NCBI RefSeq assembly: GCF_000205165.1
Contig: NZ_GL883853.1
Coordinates: 1-64,000 of the forward strand
Length of the DNA stretch: 64,000 nucleotides
Reading direction: 5' to 3'
DNA from: Paraprevotella xylaniphila YIT 11841
GTDB lineage: Bacteria; Bacteroidota; Bacteroidia; Bacteroidales; Bacteroidaceae
The first letter of the stretch is position 1, and each line of letters starts with the position of its first letter. Position numbers and translations under genes: made by a program. Below the pieces are notes generated by a model, which did not search any database, was not told where the DNA came from, and saw nothing but the letters and a program-made list of their open reading frames with translations. This document shows, piece after piece, positions 38,678 to 47,928 of the stretch.

Positions 38678-39703
38678 ATGGCAGTGAAGAAAGAAGGGGT
38701 GACGTATGATGAAATCGTACGTTCCGTAAGGGCGGGCAATTTCGCGCCCGTTTATTATTTGATGGGCGAGGAGGCTTATTATATAGACAAGGTGAGCGAG
38801 TTTATCGTAGGCACGGCGTTAAAGGAGGAAGAGAAGGATTTTAATCTCACGGTATGTTATGGTACGGATGTGACGGTAGACGAGGTAATCAATGCAGCCA
38901 AACGTTTCCCGATGATGGCGGAACGGCAGGTGGTTTTGGTGCGCGAAGCACAGAGCTTGCCCGGAAAAGAGCGTCTTTCCTTTTACCTGGAGCATCCGCA
39001 GCCCTCTACGGTGCTGATTTTTTGCCATAAACATGGCGTTTTGGATAAAAGGAAAAAGTTGGCGGCGGATATACAGAAGGTTGGGGTCTTGTTTGAGTCC
39101 AAAAAATTGTATGATAGCCAACTCCCAGGATTTGTCACGACCTACTTGCGCCGTAAGGGGGTGACGATGGAACAGAATGCCGTGATGATGGTCTGTGAGT
39201 CTGTGGGGAGTGACCTGTCGCGCCTTTCGGGCGAGTTGGACAAACTGATGTTGGCTTTGCCGGCAGGGGAGACGCGTATCGGTGCTGCCTTTGTGGAGCA
39301 ACATGTCGGCATAAGCAAGGATTTTAACAACTTTGAATTGGTATCTGCGTTGGTAGCCAAGGACGTACTTAAAGTAAATCGTATCGTGAAATATTTTAAC
39401 GATAACCCTAAGAATTTTTCTTTGCAGCTTACGCTTTCCGTCATGTTCGGTTTTTTCAGCAATTTGATGGTGGCTTACTATGCACCGCAACGTACGGAGG
39501 AGGCGATTGCCGATTGGATAGAGCAACCGCGTTGGCAAGTGGCTCGGAACATACTTCCTGCCATGCAAAAGTATTCGGGTGTGAAAGTGATGCAGATAAT
39601 TGGGAAACTACGTGAAACGGACGCTAAATCGAAAGGTTTGGGTAATACAATCGCCACTCCCGGCGATCTTTTGAAGGAATTAGCCTACTTCATTTTGCAT
39701 TAA
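38678..39703 (+). CDS. holA: DNA polymerase III subunit delta
   Basis: Clamp-loader subunit that opens the beta sliding clamp; 341 residues. N-terminal AAA-like domain (FAPVYYLMGEEAYYIDK), middle ERQVVLVREAQ region, and a helical collar domain at the end (LVSALVAKDVLKVNRIVKYF). The P-loop is degenerate, as expected for delta. Second gene after amn, followed by a terminator. Confidence 0.92.
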   Translation: MAVKKEGVTYDEIVRSVRAGNFAPVYYLMGEEAYYIDKVSEFIVGTALKEEEKDFNLTVCYGTDVTVDEVINAAKRFPMMAERQVVLVREAQSLPGKERLSFYLEHPQPSTVLIFCHKHGVLDKRKKLAADIQKVGVLFESKKLYDSQLPGFVTTYLRRKGVTMEQNAVMMVCESVGSDLSRLSGELDKLMLALPAGETRIGAAFVEQHVGISKDFNNFELVSALVAKDVLKVNRIVKYFNDNPKNFSLQLTLSVMFGFFSNLMVAYYAPQRTEEAIADWIEQPRWQVARNILPAMQKYSGVKVMQIIGKLRETDAKSKGLGNTIATPGDLLKELAYFILH

Positions 39704-39807
39704 AACGGCTGTTTTTAATTTATTTGAAGCCTTGTCGAAACTGTTAAAAAGTAAGTTATAGTATTTGATTATAGGAGGTTAGCTCGTTTTTTGCTTCCTG
39801 AGATTTT

Positions 39808-39848
39808 AAAATTCCGGCCCGTCCTTGCCATCGGGTCGGAATTTTTTA
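39808..39848 (+). terminator. intrinsic terminator after holA
   Basis: 13-pair stem AAATTCCGGCCCG / CGGGTCGGAATTT (one wobble) with a ten-base loop and a T run, about 105 bases past the stop. Confidence 0.85.
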
Positions 39849-39849
39849 G

Positions 39850-40407
39850 TATTGAAAAAAAGAGCCTTTTTTCATTTTCCGGTAATTTACATTATGTTTA
39901 TTTTGCATTTATGTTTTGGATTACAGTTTATATATGAAACAAATGATATTTATGTTTTGAAATAAATTCATGAGGTTTAAGAATGTAAACCATGATTGTC
40001 GCTTTGTAAACAGCTGAATTTACTTTTCTGATACATTCGATTTTGTTTTATGAATGAATATTTATTCCTTGCAATGTTAACTATGTTATTTTGTTGAAAA
40101 CCATATATTTGTATTAGTTTATCATCATATTTTCTTATGGGGTACTTCATGTTTTTGCAATAATAATATGCAAAACGGCAAAGTGTGAATGTATGATGAA
40201 GAATAAATGCGCGGAAGCCAGTTTTTTAGCTAAATTCGTTGAATAAACCATATAAATTAGATATAAGAATATAAATCTATTTATGTTTATGAATATAAAC
40301 CCAGAGTCCTTCTTGTTTACAAACATAAAAATACATGTTCCTGAATATTTATAGAGGTGAATTTAATTTTGTGGTTTATGTTTATTGTGCGTTCCATTTT
40401 TTGTTTT
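39850..40407. promoter_or_regulatory. AT-rich region with repeated regulatory-type words
   Basis: No gene seen. TTATGTTT occurs at 39892, 39909, 39950, 40281 and 40376 (four inside TTTATGTTT), and its complement AAACATAAA at 40321. TTTGTAAAC occurs at 40003 and, reversed, at 40315; a variant AATGTAAAC at 39982. The repeats lie before the XRE gene and may be operator sites. The region is much more AT-rich than its surroundings. Confidence 0.5.
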
Positions 40408-40415
40408 TACCTTTG
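40408..40415 (+). promoter_or_regulatory. TAnnTTTG promoter overlapped by a TTTGTAAAC site
   Basis: TACCTTTG, with TTTGTAAAC at 40412-40420 running out of the -7 box; a protein bound there would block polymerase. The XRE ATG is 52 bases further on. Confidence 0.6.
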
Positions 40416-40466
40416 TAAACGTAAAAAACTCCTTTGTAGAGAGGAAAACAAAGGGCAATAGAAAAA

Positions 40467-40964
40467 ATGATGAAAGAACGAATATTGCAAATCATGAGAA
40501 GGGAAAACATGACCCAACAAGAGTTTGCCAAAGCTATTGAGGTGTCTCCCGCATCCCTGTCAAATATCTTCAATGGTAAAACCAACCCAACGAACAATCA
40601 TGTGAGTGCGATTCATCGTCGTTTTCCGGATATCAATATAAATTGGTTGATGTTTGGAGAAGGTGACATGTATGCAACTGTTTCGGATGAAACTAAAGAT
40701 AGTGTCAACGGAGGGGAAAGTACGATTAAAAGCGGTGCGGAGAAAGCTCCCATAGATGCGAGTGGGGAGCCTATGCTTTTCGATATTTCGGATCCAGAGC
40801 AATATGCCGCATGGGCTAGAATGGAAGACATTAAAGACGTGGACGACCAGAATCGGCAAATTCCCGTGGTGCGTGAGGTAGTAAAGTATGTAGACAAACC
40901 TCAGCGTAAGATTACGGAGATAAGAATTTTCTTTGATGATGGAACTTTTGAAGTTTTTAGCTGA
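40467..40964 (+). CDS. XRE-family helix-turn-helix regulator
   Basis: 165 residues. The first ~65 form a Cro/CI-type HTH (MTQQEFAKAIEVSPASLSNI) with the INWLMFGEGDM ending found in prophage-like and Bacteroidetes XRE proteins; the rest is an acidic linker and a short C-terminal beta segment (ITEIRIFFDDGTFEVF). Two ATGs are adjacent. Overlap of its promoter by a TTTGTAAAC word suggests autoregulation (inference). No phage genes lie nearby. Targets unknown. Confidence 0.88.
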   Translation: MMKERILQIMRRENMTQQEFAKAIEVSPASLSNIFNGKTNPTNNHVSAIHRRFPDININWLMFGEGDMYATVSDETKDSVNGGESTIKSGAEKAPIDASGEPMLFDISDPEQYAAWARMEDIKDVDDQNRQIPVVREVVKYVDKPQRKITEIRIFFDDGTFEVFS

Positions 40965-41050
40965 TTTGTAAGAAGAATCAGGACAATGATACGATTGTTT
41001 CTTTGTTTTGACTTCTGCTTTTAGGGTAAAATGGGTAATTCTATCCTTGT

Positions 41051-41089
41051 TTTTCATTTGTTCCCACACTCACCTTGCGTTATCTTTGC
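41051..41089 (+). promoter_or_regulatory. upstream copy of duplicated pyrK promoter (P2)
   Basis: TTTTCATTTGT, then CACTCACCTT, then TATCTTTGC; TTTG (-33) and TATCTTTG (-7, 41081-41088) are 20 bases apart, an ideal Bacteroidetes promoter. The same three words recur exactly 88 bases downstream. Confidence 0.75.
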
Positions 41090-41138
41090 TATCGTGAAGA
41101 TGGGATTCGGTTCGGCATGGCCGAATGAGAAAACTTCG

Positions 41139-41177
41139 TTTTCATTTGTCTCTGCACTCACCTTTCACTATCTTTGC
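41139..41177 (+). promoter_or_regulatory. downstream copy of duplicated pyrK promoter (P1)
   Basis: Same words as the upstream copy with TATCTTTG at 41169-41176, 43 bases before the pyrK ATG. Confidence 0.8.
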
Positions 41178-41218
41178 AGGAGTTTGATATACCATTTGGA
41201 ATATACCTATTTTATAAG

Positions 41219-41995
41219 ATGAAAAAATATATTTTGGATTTGACGCTGACGGCTAATGAGCATTTACGGGCAGGATATGCGTTGTTGAAGCTTACGCACG
41301 AGCAACCTCTGCCGGAAATGTGCCCCGGTCAATTTGCCGAGTTGAAGGTTGAGGGCTCGGAAACGACCTTTTTACGGCGTCCTATTTCTATCAATTACGT
41401 GGATGAAGAGAAAAATGAGGTTTGGTTCCTGATTCATGAAATAGGAGACGGTACCCGTAACTTAGGAGCTATGGAAGTAGGAGACAAACTCAATGTGGTC
41501 ATGCCCTTAGGGAAAGGTTTTACGATGCCTTCGTCCGGTGATGAGAAAGTGCTGTTGGTAGGAGGCGGTGTCGGTACGGCTCCATTGCTTTTCCTGGGAA
41601 AAGAGATGGTGAAGCTTGGCTGTCGGCCAACTTTCTTATTGGGCGGCCGTTCGGCGGGAGACTTGATGCAGTTGGACATGTTCAGGGCATTGGGGGATGT
41701 GTATATCACGACCGAGGACGCTTCCGAGGGGGAGAAAGGTTTTGTAACGCAGCATTCCGTGCTGCAACGTGAACATTTTGACCGTATAGCCACCTGCGGT
41801 CCCAAACCGATGATGGTGGCCGTAGCGCGATATGCACGGTCAAAAGGCATACCGTGTGAAGTTTCGTTGGAGAATATGATGGCTTGTGGAGTGGGGGCCT
41901 GCTTGTGTTGCGTGGAGAATACTACGGAAGGGCATTTGTGCGTGTGTAAAGAGGGACCCGTTTTCAATACGAATAGATTGTTATGGCAGATTTAA
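41219..41995 (+). CDS. pyrK: dihydroorotate dehydrogenase B electron-transfer subunit
   Basis: 258-residue FAD and 2Fe-2S protein that passes electrons from dihydroorotate oxidation to NAD. FAD-binding [14 protein letters not shown]-site [13 protein letters not shown], and the cluster Cys in CGVGACLCC...CVCKEGP. I start at ATG 41219 since the promoter ends at 41177, excluding the TTG at 41174. It overlaps pyrD by 13 bases, as expected for a two-subunit class 1B enzyme. Confidence 0.95.
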   Translation: MKKYILDLTLTANEHLRAGYALLKLTHEQPLPEMCPGQFAELKVEGSETTFLRRPISINYVDEEKNEVWFLIHEIGDGTRNLGAMEVGDKLNVVMPLGKGFTMPSSGDEKVLLVGGGVGTAPLLFLGKEMVKLGCRPTFLLGGRSAGDLMQLDMFRALGDVYITTEDASEGEKGFVTQHSVLQREHFDRIATCGPKPMMVAVARYARSKGIPCEVSLENMMACGVGACLCCVENTTEGHLCVCKEGPVFNTNRLLWQI

Positions 41996-42894
41996 GTGTA
42001 AATATAGGGAAATTACAGTTGAAAAATCCCGTAATGACCGCTTCCGGCACTTTCGGGTACGGTCTTGAGTTCGCAGACTTTGTGAACTTGGAAGATATCG
42101 GCGGAATCATTGTGAAAGGTACGACATTGAAACCCCGTGAAGGCAATCCTTATCCTCGCATGGCAGAGACACCTCAAGGGATGTTGAACTGTGTGGGGCT
42201 GCAAAACAAGGGTGTGGATTACTTTTGCGGGCATATTTATCCCCAAATTAAAGACATCCGTACGAATATGATTGTGAATGTCTCCGGCTCGTGTTGCGAA
42301 GACTATGCGGAGTGTGCCGCACGGATTAACGAACTGGAGCGCATTCCGGCCATAGAACTGAACATATCCTGTCCGAACGTGAAGCAAGGGGGGATGGCTT
42401 TCGGCGTGACAGCCGAAGGAGCTTCGGCTGTGGTAAAAGCTGTACGTAAGGCGTATGACAAGACTTTGATTGTCAAACTGTCTCCGAATGTGACGAATGT
42501 GGCAGACATAGCCCGTAGTGTGGAAGACGCCGGAGCGGATGCCGTGAGCCTTATCAATACGTTGATGGGAATGGCTATCGACATCGAAAAACGTCGCCCG
42601 GTATTGTCCATAGCCACAGGGGGGCTGAGCGGTCCGGCTGTGAAGCCCGTGGCATTACGTATGGTATGGCAAGTAGCCAAAGCGGTGAAGATACCCGTGG
42701 TAGGTTTAGGGGGAATCATGAACGCGCGTGATGCCATAGAATTTCTTTTGGCGGGGGCTTCGGCCATAGAAATCGGAACAGCTAATTTCATAGATCCGGC
42801 CGTGACGGTAAAGGTGGCCCGAGGGATAGACGAATATTTGGAACGGCACGGTTGCCGCAGTGTGCGTGAAATTATCGGTGCTTTAGGAGAGTAA
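41983..42894 (+). CDS. pyrD: dihydroorotate dehydrogenase B catalytic subunit
   Basis: 303-residue FMN enzyme of pyrimidine synthesis. The class 1 active-site Cys is in [16 protein letters not shown] phosphate-binding segments include [17 protein letters not shown]. With pyrK it forms the NAD-dependent class 1B heterotetramer. Cytosolic; ends the pyrKD operon. Confidence 0.96.
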   Translation: MADLSVNIGKLQLKNPVMTASGTFGYGLEFADFVNLEDIGGIIVKGTTLKPREGNPYPRMAETPQGMLNCVGLQNKGVDYFCGHIYPQIKDIRTNMIVNVSGSCCEDYAECAARINELERIPAIELNISCPNVKQGGMAFGVTAEGASAVVKAVRKAYDKTLIVKLSPNVTNVADIARSVEDAGADAVSLINTLMGMAIDIEKRRPVLSIATGGLSGPAVKPVALRMVWQVAKAVKIPVVGLGGIMNARDAIEFLLAGASAIEIGTANFIDPAVTVKVARGIDEYLERHGCRSVREIIGALGE

Positions 42895-42953
42895 ATAGGA
42901 TTTTCCCTATCTTTCCGTCGGGTTTTTCTTTGCATAATAAAGAGACTTATATG

Positions 42954-42961
42954 TATATTTG
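42954..42961 (+). promoter_or_regulatory. TAnnTTTG promoter for the 42990 gene
   Basis: TATATTTG, 29 bases before the ATG at 42990. Confidence 0.6.
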
Positions 42962-42989
42962 CATTATAAACATTTAAACAAGCATAATT

Positions 42990-43562
42990 ATGAGATGGTT
43001 CAAATATTGCAAATTCCTTATGGTCTGCTGCTTGATAGCAGTGTCTAGCGGGTGCGAGGAAGATGACGATTACCGGGGATACATGCTTTCGGGGCGTTGG
43101 TTCGGGGATTTGGGAATGATGGTGGACGGTCAACCGGCTATTGGTTCCGACTTGGAATTTATTCCCCAGGATTATGGAGGCTATACCCGGGGATATGGTT
43201 ACGAAACGGATTACTATCACGGTTGGCGTGGCCGGGTGGAAATCGTAGAGCACTACTTTACCTGGATGGTAAGAGACGGCATTATCTATCTTCGCTTTGA
43301 TAATCCGGAACTTGATTGCAACATCCGTGATTACAGTTTGTCCCCCGATTATTTCAAGGGTTATATGGATGGGGTGTATTCTTCCACATGGTTCACGTTA
43401 CGTAACTATGAGCGTTATTGGAATGACTATGGATATTGGAGTGCGGGATATTCTTACGGTAACGGTGCCGATGTCCGGAGTGACAGCGTGCAAGTCTATA
43501 AGAAGGTTCCGAAATGTGTGAGAACTGTAAATGTAGATTCTCTCATGCAAGGCAACAAGTGA
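42990..43562 (+). CDS. lipoprotein rich in Tyr and Gly, unknown function
   Basis: 190 residues. Leader with lipobox VSSGC at about residue 22, followed by an acidic EEDDD sorting-type stretch and an aromatic-rich body (GGYTRGYGYETDYYHGW, RYWNDYGYWSAGYSYG). The alternating pattern suggests a small beta-barrel or lipocalin-like fold, but I cannot name a family. A terminator follows. Confidence 0.78.
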   Translation: MRWFKYCKFLMVCCLIAVSSGCEEDDDYRGYMLSGRWFGDLGMMVDGQPAIGSDLEFIPQDYGGYTRGYGYETDYYHGWRGRVEIVEHYFTWMVRDGIIYLRFDNPELDCNIRDYSLSPDYFKGYMDGVYSSTWFTLRNYERYWNDYGYWSAGYSYGNGADVRSDSVQVYKKVPKCVRTVNVDSLMQGNK

Positions 43563-43580
43563 TTTTAATTTGTTCAGAAA

Positions 43581-43624
43581 GCAAAGCGTGGAAGTCTGGG
43601 GAGAGGCTTCCGCGCTTTTATTTT
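43581..43624 (+). terminator. intrinsic terminator after the 42990 gene
   Basis: AAAGCGTGGAAG / CTTCCGCGCTTT, 12 pairs (one wobble), then T-rich sequence. Confidence 0.8.
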
Positions 43625-43676
43625 ATTTCAAGGGAAACGTGTGTATCATCCGTCCGTACGGTTCGGAACGTTTTCC

Positions 43677-44051
43677 TTATCCTTGCAATTTGGCCATGAA
43701 TTTCTTGCGGTCTACTATAAAGCGAAGATGTTCCCCTTCTCCGATGGTTCCTGTCTCATCCTCTGCCACGACCTTGAAAGTCAGTTTGCGTCCTTCAATT
43801 CCGGTTAGTACGGCCGTGGCCGTAATGGTCTTACCCAAAGCCGTAGGTTTGAGGTGAGAGGAACTGATATGTCCTCCTACGGTTGTCATGCCTTCGTCCA
43901 AAGCCTCTTTTACAGCCAGCATGGCCGCATTCTCCATTAAGGCCATCATAACGGGCGTGGCCAGGACTTCCAAGTCTCCGCTACCTGCCTGGATAGCCAG
44001 ATGTTTGTTTTCGACGGTGAGTGTACTGGTGTGTGTCAATCCTATTTCCAT
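43677..44051 (-). CDS. hot-dog fold thioesterase family protein
   Basis: 124 residues resembling the fluoroacetyl-CoA thioesterase (FlK) branch of the hot-dog superfamily: ATPVMMALMENAAMLAV with the acidic active-site residue and GGHISSSHLKPTALG in the core beta strand region. Stand-alone, cytosolic; substrate is probably a short acyl-CoA but unknown. Confidence 0.88.
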   Translation of the reverse strand: MEIGLTHTSTLTVENKHLAIQAGSGDLEVLATPVMMALMENAAMLAVKEALDEGMTTVGGHISSSHLKPTALGKTITATAVLTGIEGRKLTFKVVAEDETGTIGEGEHLRFIVDRKKFMAKLQG

Positions 44052-44079
44052 TTGTTTTTGCTGTTTGATAATGACAGGG

Positions 44080-44087
44080 CAAAAATA
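44080..44087 (-). promoter_or_regulatory. TAnnTTTG promoter for the thioesterase gene
   Basis: TATTTTTG on the minus strand, 29 bases before the ATG at 44051. Confidence 0.6.
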
Positions 44088-44154
44088 CGAATTTAAAATA
44101 AAATCCGGGGTGTGTTGTTGCGGAAAAGTGGAAGGACGGGAGCGATAAAACCGA

Positions 44155-44195
44155 TTACAGGCGAATGAAGAACCTGTTTCCTCATCCGCCTGTAA
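44155..44195 (-). terminator. terminator after the small membrane-protein gene
   Basis: Stem TTACAGGCG / CGCCTGTAA extending toward the loop (44155-44168 with 44182-44195) followed by TCGGTTTTAT on the minus strand. Confidence 0.7.
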
Positions 44196-44254
44196 CCCGT
44201 TTCTTTACTTTTAATCGAGATTTGCTTTTTCTACATTTTCTTTTTTAGTCGCAC

Positions 44255-44437
44255 TTAGCAAGCCGTTCCGGTTTGGAAACCGCCCTTGCCGAATTGCATG
44301 GACGTGCTGGACATAAAGAAGTCCCGGTTTAACTTGGATTCTTTGTGCATACCCGCCAACATTACTACAGCGAAAAGTACCAAAAGTACTGCTGCCATAA
44401 GTATTACGGCAAACAGCATAATACCCATTGTCATCAT
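44255..44437 (-). CDS. small single-helix membrane protein
   Basis: 60 residues: a hydrophobic helix of about 24 residues (FAVILMAAVLLVLFAVVMLAG) then a short charged and polar tail ending GKGGFQTGTAC. No family recognised. Support for being real: a purine-rich site (AAAAAGGTAAAAAG) just upstream, a promoter about 107 bases upstream with a good -33 TTG, and a terminator downstream. The ~100-base leader is long for so small a gene. Confidence 0.6.
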   Translation of the reverse strand: MMTMGIMLFAVILMAAVLLVLFAVVMLAGMHKESKLNRDFFMSSTSMQFGKGGFQTGTAC

Positions 44438-44543
44438 AATCTTTTTACCTTTTTAATTAAACAATCTTTTTTACCTTTCAAAACCTCTACCTCAGAGAGT
44501 TCTTTTAATCTTAATAATAACCTTTTTTCTTCTTATGACACTG

Positions 44544-44551
44544 CAAAGTTA
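44544..44551 (-). promoter_or_regulatory. TAnnTTTG promoter for the small membrane protein
   Basis: TAACTTTG on the minus strand with TTG about 20 bases upstream. Confidence 0.6.
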
Positions 44552-44721
44552 TAACCAAAAAGGCCGAAGGTCAAGAGTTTGCCTCCTATATTTGAAGAAT
44601 AAGAGGAAATAATTGACGTATATCAAGAAATTATATCCCGTTTGTTGCTTTATGGTTACAAAGACGACAGGAATGACAGTGATTGCTGACAAAATGGCAT
44701 GAAAATAGGGAAAAAACGGTT

Positions 44722-45918
44722 TCAACGTACTTTATTGCGATGGTAATGGGGGCTGACGTAAAGGTTGAAAAACAGCATGGAAGCTACGCAAAGTATGCTG
44801 CCGAACAGATAGACGGCATCGAAGGCATATTGCTGTGCGATGTAACCGCCCGTGGAGATGCCCAGACCGATGCCTATGTCCCATGAAGTCAGATAAGTAC
44901 TGGTGGCGGTTCCCCGTTGGTTGTTGGGGGCGAGGTTGACATACAGCGTGTTGTAGGCCGGGAACATCACACCGAACCCGATGCCCAACATGAAGGGTAC
45001 GAGGTAGAATATGAAAGAACACCATGCTTCGCTGTAGGCAATGACCGTAGAGCAGCAGGAGAGCAGGAAGAATGCCGCAATGACTACATAGAAACCATAC
45101 GAAATAGTCTGGGTGATGTATCCGCGGTCCACGAACTTTCCGGCGAAGATACGGCTGATACCCATTCCTACAGCCATGAGGGTGAAAAAGAAACCGGTGG
45201 GTACCTGAAGCCCTATTTCGCGGGCATAAACAGCCACATAATTGGTGGTCGCCCCATAGGGAATGGAAAGCAGGAGCAAGGCGATGCCGGCGGGAATGCC
45301 TTTCAGCAGGATGAAGCGGTCGAGCGAAACCGGCGGACGTTTGACCGGGATCTTCTTCGGTGTCTTGACGGAAACGGCTGCCAGGAAGCCGAGGACACAG
45401 GTAAGCAGTCCGATGCTGAAGATATGTTCATAGCTTAAATGGGAATCATGCAGGAACAGGCCCGTCATCGGTCCGATGCTCATGGCCACGTTGTTGGTGA
45501 GTCCGTAATACCCGAGGGCTTCTCCCCGGCGGTTGGAAGGCGTGATGTCGATGACTAGCGTGTTGCCGCCTACGGTAACCGTGCCGAATGCCACGCCGTG
45601 GACGGCACGCAAGAGAATGAATACGGTCAAGAAGCTTGTCAGGACATAACCGGCAAAAATGGCCGTAAACAGCAGATAGGCCATGATGTAGATGGGCTTT
45701 CGGGCAAACCCGTCGTACAGGTATCCCATGAAGGGGCGCGTGCACAAGGCCGATACGGTGTAACAACTCAGGATGGTACCGACGGCCGCCTCGCCGCAAG
45801 AGAAAGTTTCCTTCAGGTAGAAAGGCAAGACAGGAACAAGCAGCCAAAATCCGAAATAAAGTAGGAAATTGGCTGCAAGTATACAGATGAAGCTGCGTGT
45901 GACTAACCTGTCTTCCAC
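44722..45918 (-). CDS. MFS transporter
   Basis: 398-residue, 12-helix major facilitator. The loop 2-3 motif region (FMGYLYDGFARKPIY) is a variant of the usual GxLaDrxGrr, and VGGNTLVIDITPSNRRGEALGYYGLTNN resembles motif C-type drug/sugar exporters of the YfcJ/AraJ kind. Inner membrane; substrate unknown. It starts 6 bases after pheS and is presumably cotranscribed with it. Confidence 0.9.
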   Translation of the reverse strand: MEDRLVTRSFICILAANFLLYFGFWLLVPVLPFYLKETFSCGEAAVGTILSCYTVSALCTRPFMGYLYDGFARKPIYIMAYLLFTAIFAGYVLTSFLTVFILLRAVHGVAFGTVTVGGNTLVIDITPSNRRGEALGYYGLTNNVAMSIGPMTGLFLHDSHLSYEHIFSIGLLTCVLGFLAAVSVKTPKKIPVKRPPVSLDRFILLKGIPAGIALLLLSIPYGATTNYVAVYAREIGLQVPTGFFFTLMAVGMGISRIFAGKFVDRGYITQTISYGFYVVIAAFFLLSCCSTVIAYSEAWCSFIFYLVPFMLGIGFGVMFPAYNTLYVNLAPNNQRGTATSTYLTSWDIGIGLGISTGGYIAQQYAFDAVYLFGSILCVASMLFFNLYVSPHYHRNKVR

Positions 45919-45924
45919 GTGCTT

Positions 45925-46944
45925 TTAATTGGCGGACTTGAACTCTTCCAGGAAACGGGTGTCGTTTTCCGAGAACATGCGCAAATCCTTCACCTGGTAT
46001 TTCAGATTGGTGATACGTTCGATGCCCATGCCGAAAGCATATCCAGTATAGACGCTGCTGTCTATGCCGTTGGCTTCGAGCACGGCCGGGTCTACCATGC
46101 CGCATCCGAGAATTTCCACCCATCCGGTGTGCTTGCAGAAAGAACAGCCCTTTCCGCCGCAAATGTTGCAACTGATGTCCATTTCGGCAGAAGGTTCCGT
46201 GAAAGGGAAATAAGACGGGCGGAGACGTATTTTCGTGTCTTTGCCGAACATTTCCTGCGCGAAGAGCAACAAGACTTGTTTCAAATCGGTGAACGACACG
46301 TTTTTATCAATATATAGTCCTTCGACTTGGTGGAAGAAGCAATGTGCACGGGCTGAAATGGCCTCATTACGGTACACGCGTCCCGGGCAAATCACACGGA
46401 TGGGTGGTTGTTGGCTTTCCATGACGCGGGCCTGTACCGAGGATGTATGCGAACGGAGCACGATGTCCGGACGGGCCTCTACGAAGAAGGTGTCTTGCAT
46501 GTCCCGGGCAGGATGGTCGTCGGCGAAGTTCATCGACGAATACACGTGCCAGTCGTCCTCGATTTCAGGTCCTTCGGCCAGTGTGAAGCCAAGGCGCGAA
46601 AAGATATCTACAATCTCATTCTTCACGATGGTGAGCGGATGGCGCGTGCCCAACGATACGGGATAGGCCGTGCGGGTCAGGTCCAATTCGTCGGTGCCGC
46701 AGTCTTGCGTGTCCACAGCCTCCTTCAAAGCCGCAATTTTTTCCTGGGCTTTGGCCTTCAGGTCGTTCAGTTTCATTCCCACCTCTTTCTTCATTTCGGC
46801 AGGGACATTCCGGAAGTCCGCCATCAGGGCGTTCAGGCTTCCTTTCTTGCTCAAGTATTTGATGCGCAACGCTTCTACTTCTTCAAGATTTGAGGCTTGC
46901 AGCTTCTCGACTTCTTCCAGAAGTTCTTGGATTTTTGCTATCAT
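45925..46944 (-). CDS. pheS: phenylalanyl-tRNA synthetase alpha subunit
   Basis: 339-residue class II synthetase subunit. N-terminal coiled coil for tRNA binding (residues 1-85), then the catalytic core: motif 2 around RVYRNEAISARAHCFFHQVEG and motif 3 at GMGIERITNLKY. PheT is not in this window. Cytosolic. First gene of pheS-MFS. Confidence 0.97.
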   Translation of the reverse strand: MIAKIQELLEEVEKLQASNLEEVEALRIKYLSKKGSLNALMADFRNVPAEMKKEVGMKLNDLKAKAQEKIAALKEAVDTQDCGTDELDLTRTAYPVSLGTRHPLTIVKNEIVDIFSRLGFTLAEGPEIEDDWHVYSSMNFADDHPARDMQDTFFVEARPDIVLRSHTSSVQARVMESQQPPIRVICPGRVYRNEAISARAHCFFHQVEGLYIDKNVSFTDLKQVLLLFAQEMFGKDTKIRLRPSYFPFTEPSAEMDISCNICGGKGCSFCKHTGWVEILGCGMVDPAVLEANGIDSSVYTGYAFGMGIERITNLKYQVKDLRMFSENDTRFLEEFKSAN

Positions 46945-46980
46945 AATCTTCTAAGATATTGTTCGCTTTAAAAAACTTTG

Positions 46981-46988
46981 CAAAGGTA
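46981..46988 (-). promoter_or_regulatory. TAnnTTTG promoter for pheS
   Basis: TACCTTTG on the minus strand, 37 bases before the ATG at 46944. Confidence 0.6.
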
Positions 46989-47032
46989 ATCAATTATCCC
47001 CAAAAACTTGCCGTTGTTGAAAATAAAAAGTG

Positions 47033-47040
47033 TACTTTTG
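47033..47040 (+). promoter_or_regulatory. TAnnTTTG promoter for the 47075 gene
   Basis: TACTTTTG, 35 bases before the chosen ATG; frames beginning at 47030 are therefore too long. Confidence 0.6.
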
Positions 47041-47074
47041 CATGATTTTAGAGAGGATTTTATCCTGTGTTAGT

Positions 47075-47920
47075 ATGAGGGAAAATGTAGTATGGTGCAT
47101 GGCGTTGGCGGCTGTGTTGGCGGCGTGCAACGGGAAAAAGGCTGCTTCGGAAGTGGACTATGCAGCCGACTCGGTTTTTGAGTCCTCGTTCGGTCCGTCG
47201 GATTCATTCAATGCTTCTTCTGCCTCGTTAGACGAGGAATTGCCCAAAAGGGCTGATGAACTTTTTGATGATTTTATTTTTGAGTTCGCCCGTCTTAAAA
47301 AAGTCCGGCTCGAACGTGTCGAATTTCCATTGCTTTCGGTTGTGCGGGGAGACACGGTATGGCTCACGGAGGAACAATGGAAATATGAATCGCTTTTCAT
47401 GGATCAGGATTATTATACCGTGTTTTATAACGACGAGGAACAGATGGATTTGGAAAAGCGCACGGATTTGGACAAAGTGGACGTGGAACAAATCCATTTG
47501 GAAAAACGGTGGGTCAAGACATGCCGTTTCCAACGGCTGAAAGGGGAATGGCGGTTGACGCAGGAGAGCATACGTGATTTCACGGCTGCCGAACCCTTGG
47601 ATAAGTTCATGGATTTCTACAGGAGATTTGTGTCGGATGCCGCCTTTCAGCAAAGAAGCGTGTCGAATCCTTTGCGCTATGTCACGACAGACCCCGATGA
47701 TGATTTCAATACGATAGAAGGCACGTTGGACCACGACCAGTGGGATGCCTTCAAGCCCCAGTTGCCGGACGGGGTCATTACCAATATCCGTTACGGCCAG
47801 ACGTATGACAATCCGGACGGGATGATTCTGGTGAAGGCCGGAATCTCCAACGGGCTGATGGACATCCTCGATTTCAGGAAGAAAGACGGGGAGTGGAAAC
47901 TGGTTTCGTACGAAAATTAA
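47075..47920 (+). CDS. DUF4348-like lipoprotein
   Basis: 281 residues. Leader with lipobox VLAAC near residue 19, a Ser/Asp-rich spacer, then a domain (from ~60) resembling the Bacteroidetes DUF4348 family, with paired strands such as [17 protein letters not shown] and [16 protein letters not shown]. Likely anchored in the outer membrane, periplasmic side. Function unknown. murB starts 8 bases later. Confidence 0.8.
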   Translation: MRENVVWCMALAAVLAACNGKKAASEVDYAADSVFESSFGPSDSFNASSASLDEELPKRADELFDDFIFEFARLKKVRLERVEFPLLSVVRGDTVWLTEEQWKYESLFMDQDYYTVFYNDEEQMDLEKRTDLDKVDVEQIHLEKRWVKTCRFQRLKGEWRLTQESIRDFTAAEPLDKFMDFYRRFVSDAAFQQRSVSNPLRYVTTDPDDDFNTIEGTLDHDQWDAFKPQLPDGVITNIRYGQTYDNPDGMILVKAGISNGLMDILDFRKKDGEWKLVSYEN

Positions 47921-47928
47921 ACCGCTTT

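Noticed and set aside
39850-40407. AT-rich region considered as a replication origin
   Set aside because: No DnaA-type boxes (TTATCCACA-like) seen and no dnaA or partition genes nearby.
40467-40964. XRE regulator taken as a sign of a prophage
   Set aside because: No integrase, structural or lysis genes around it; neighbours are core metabolism.
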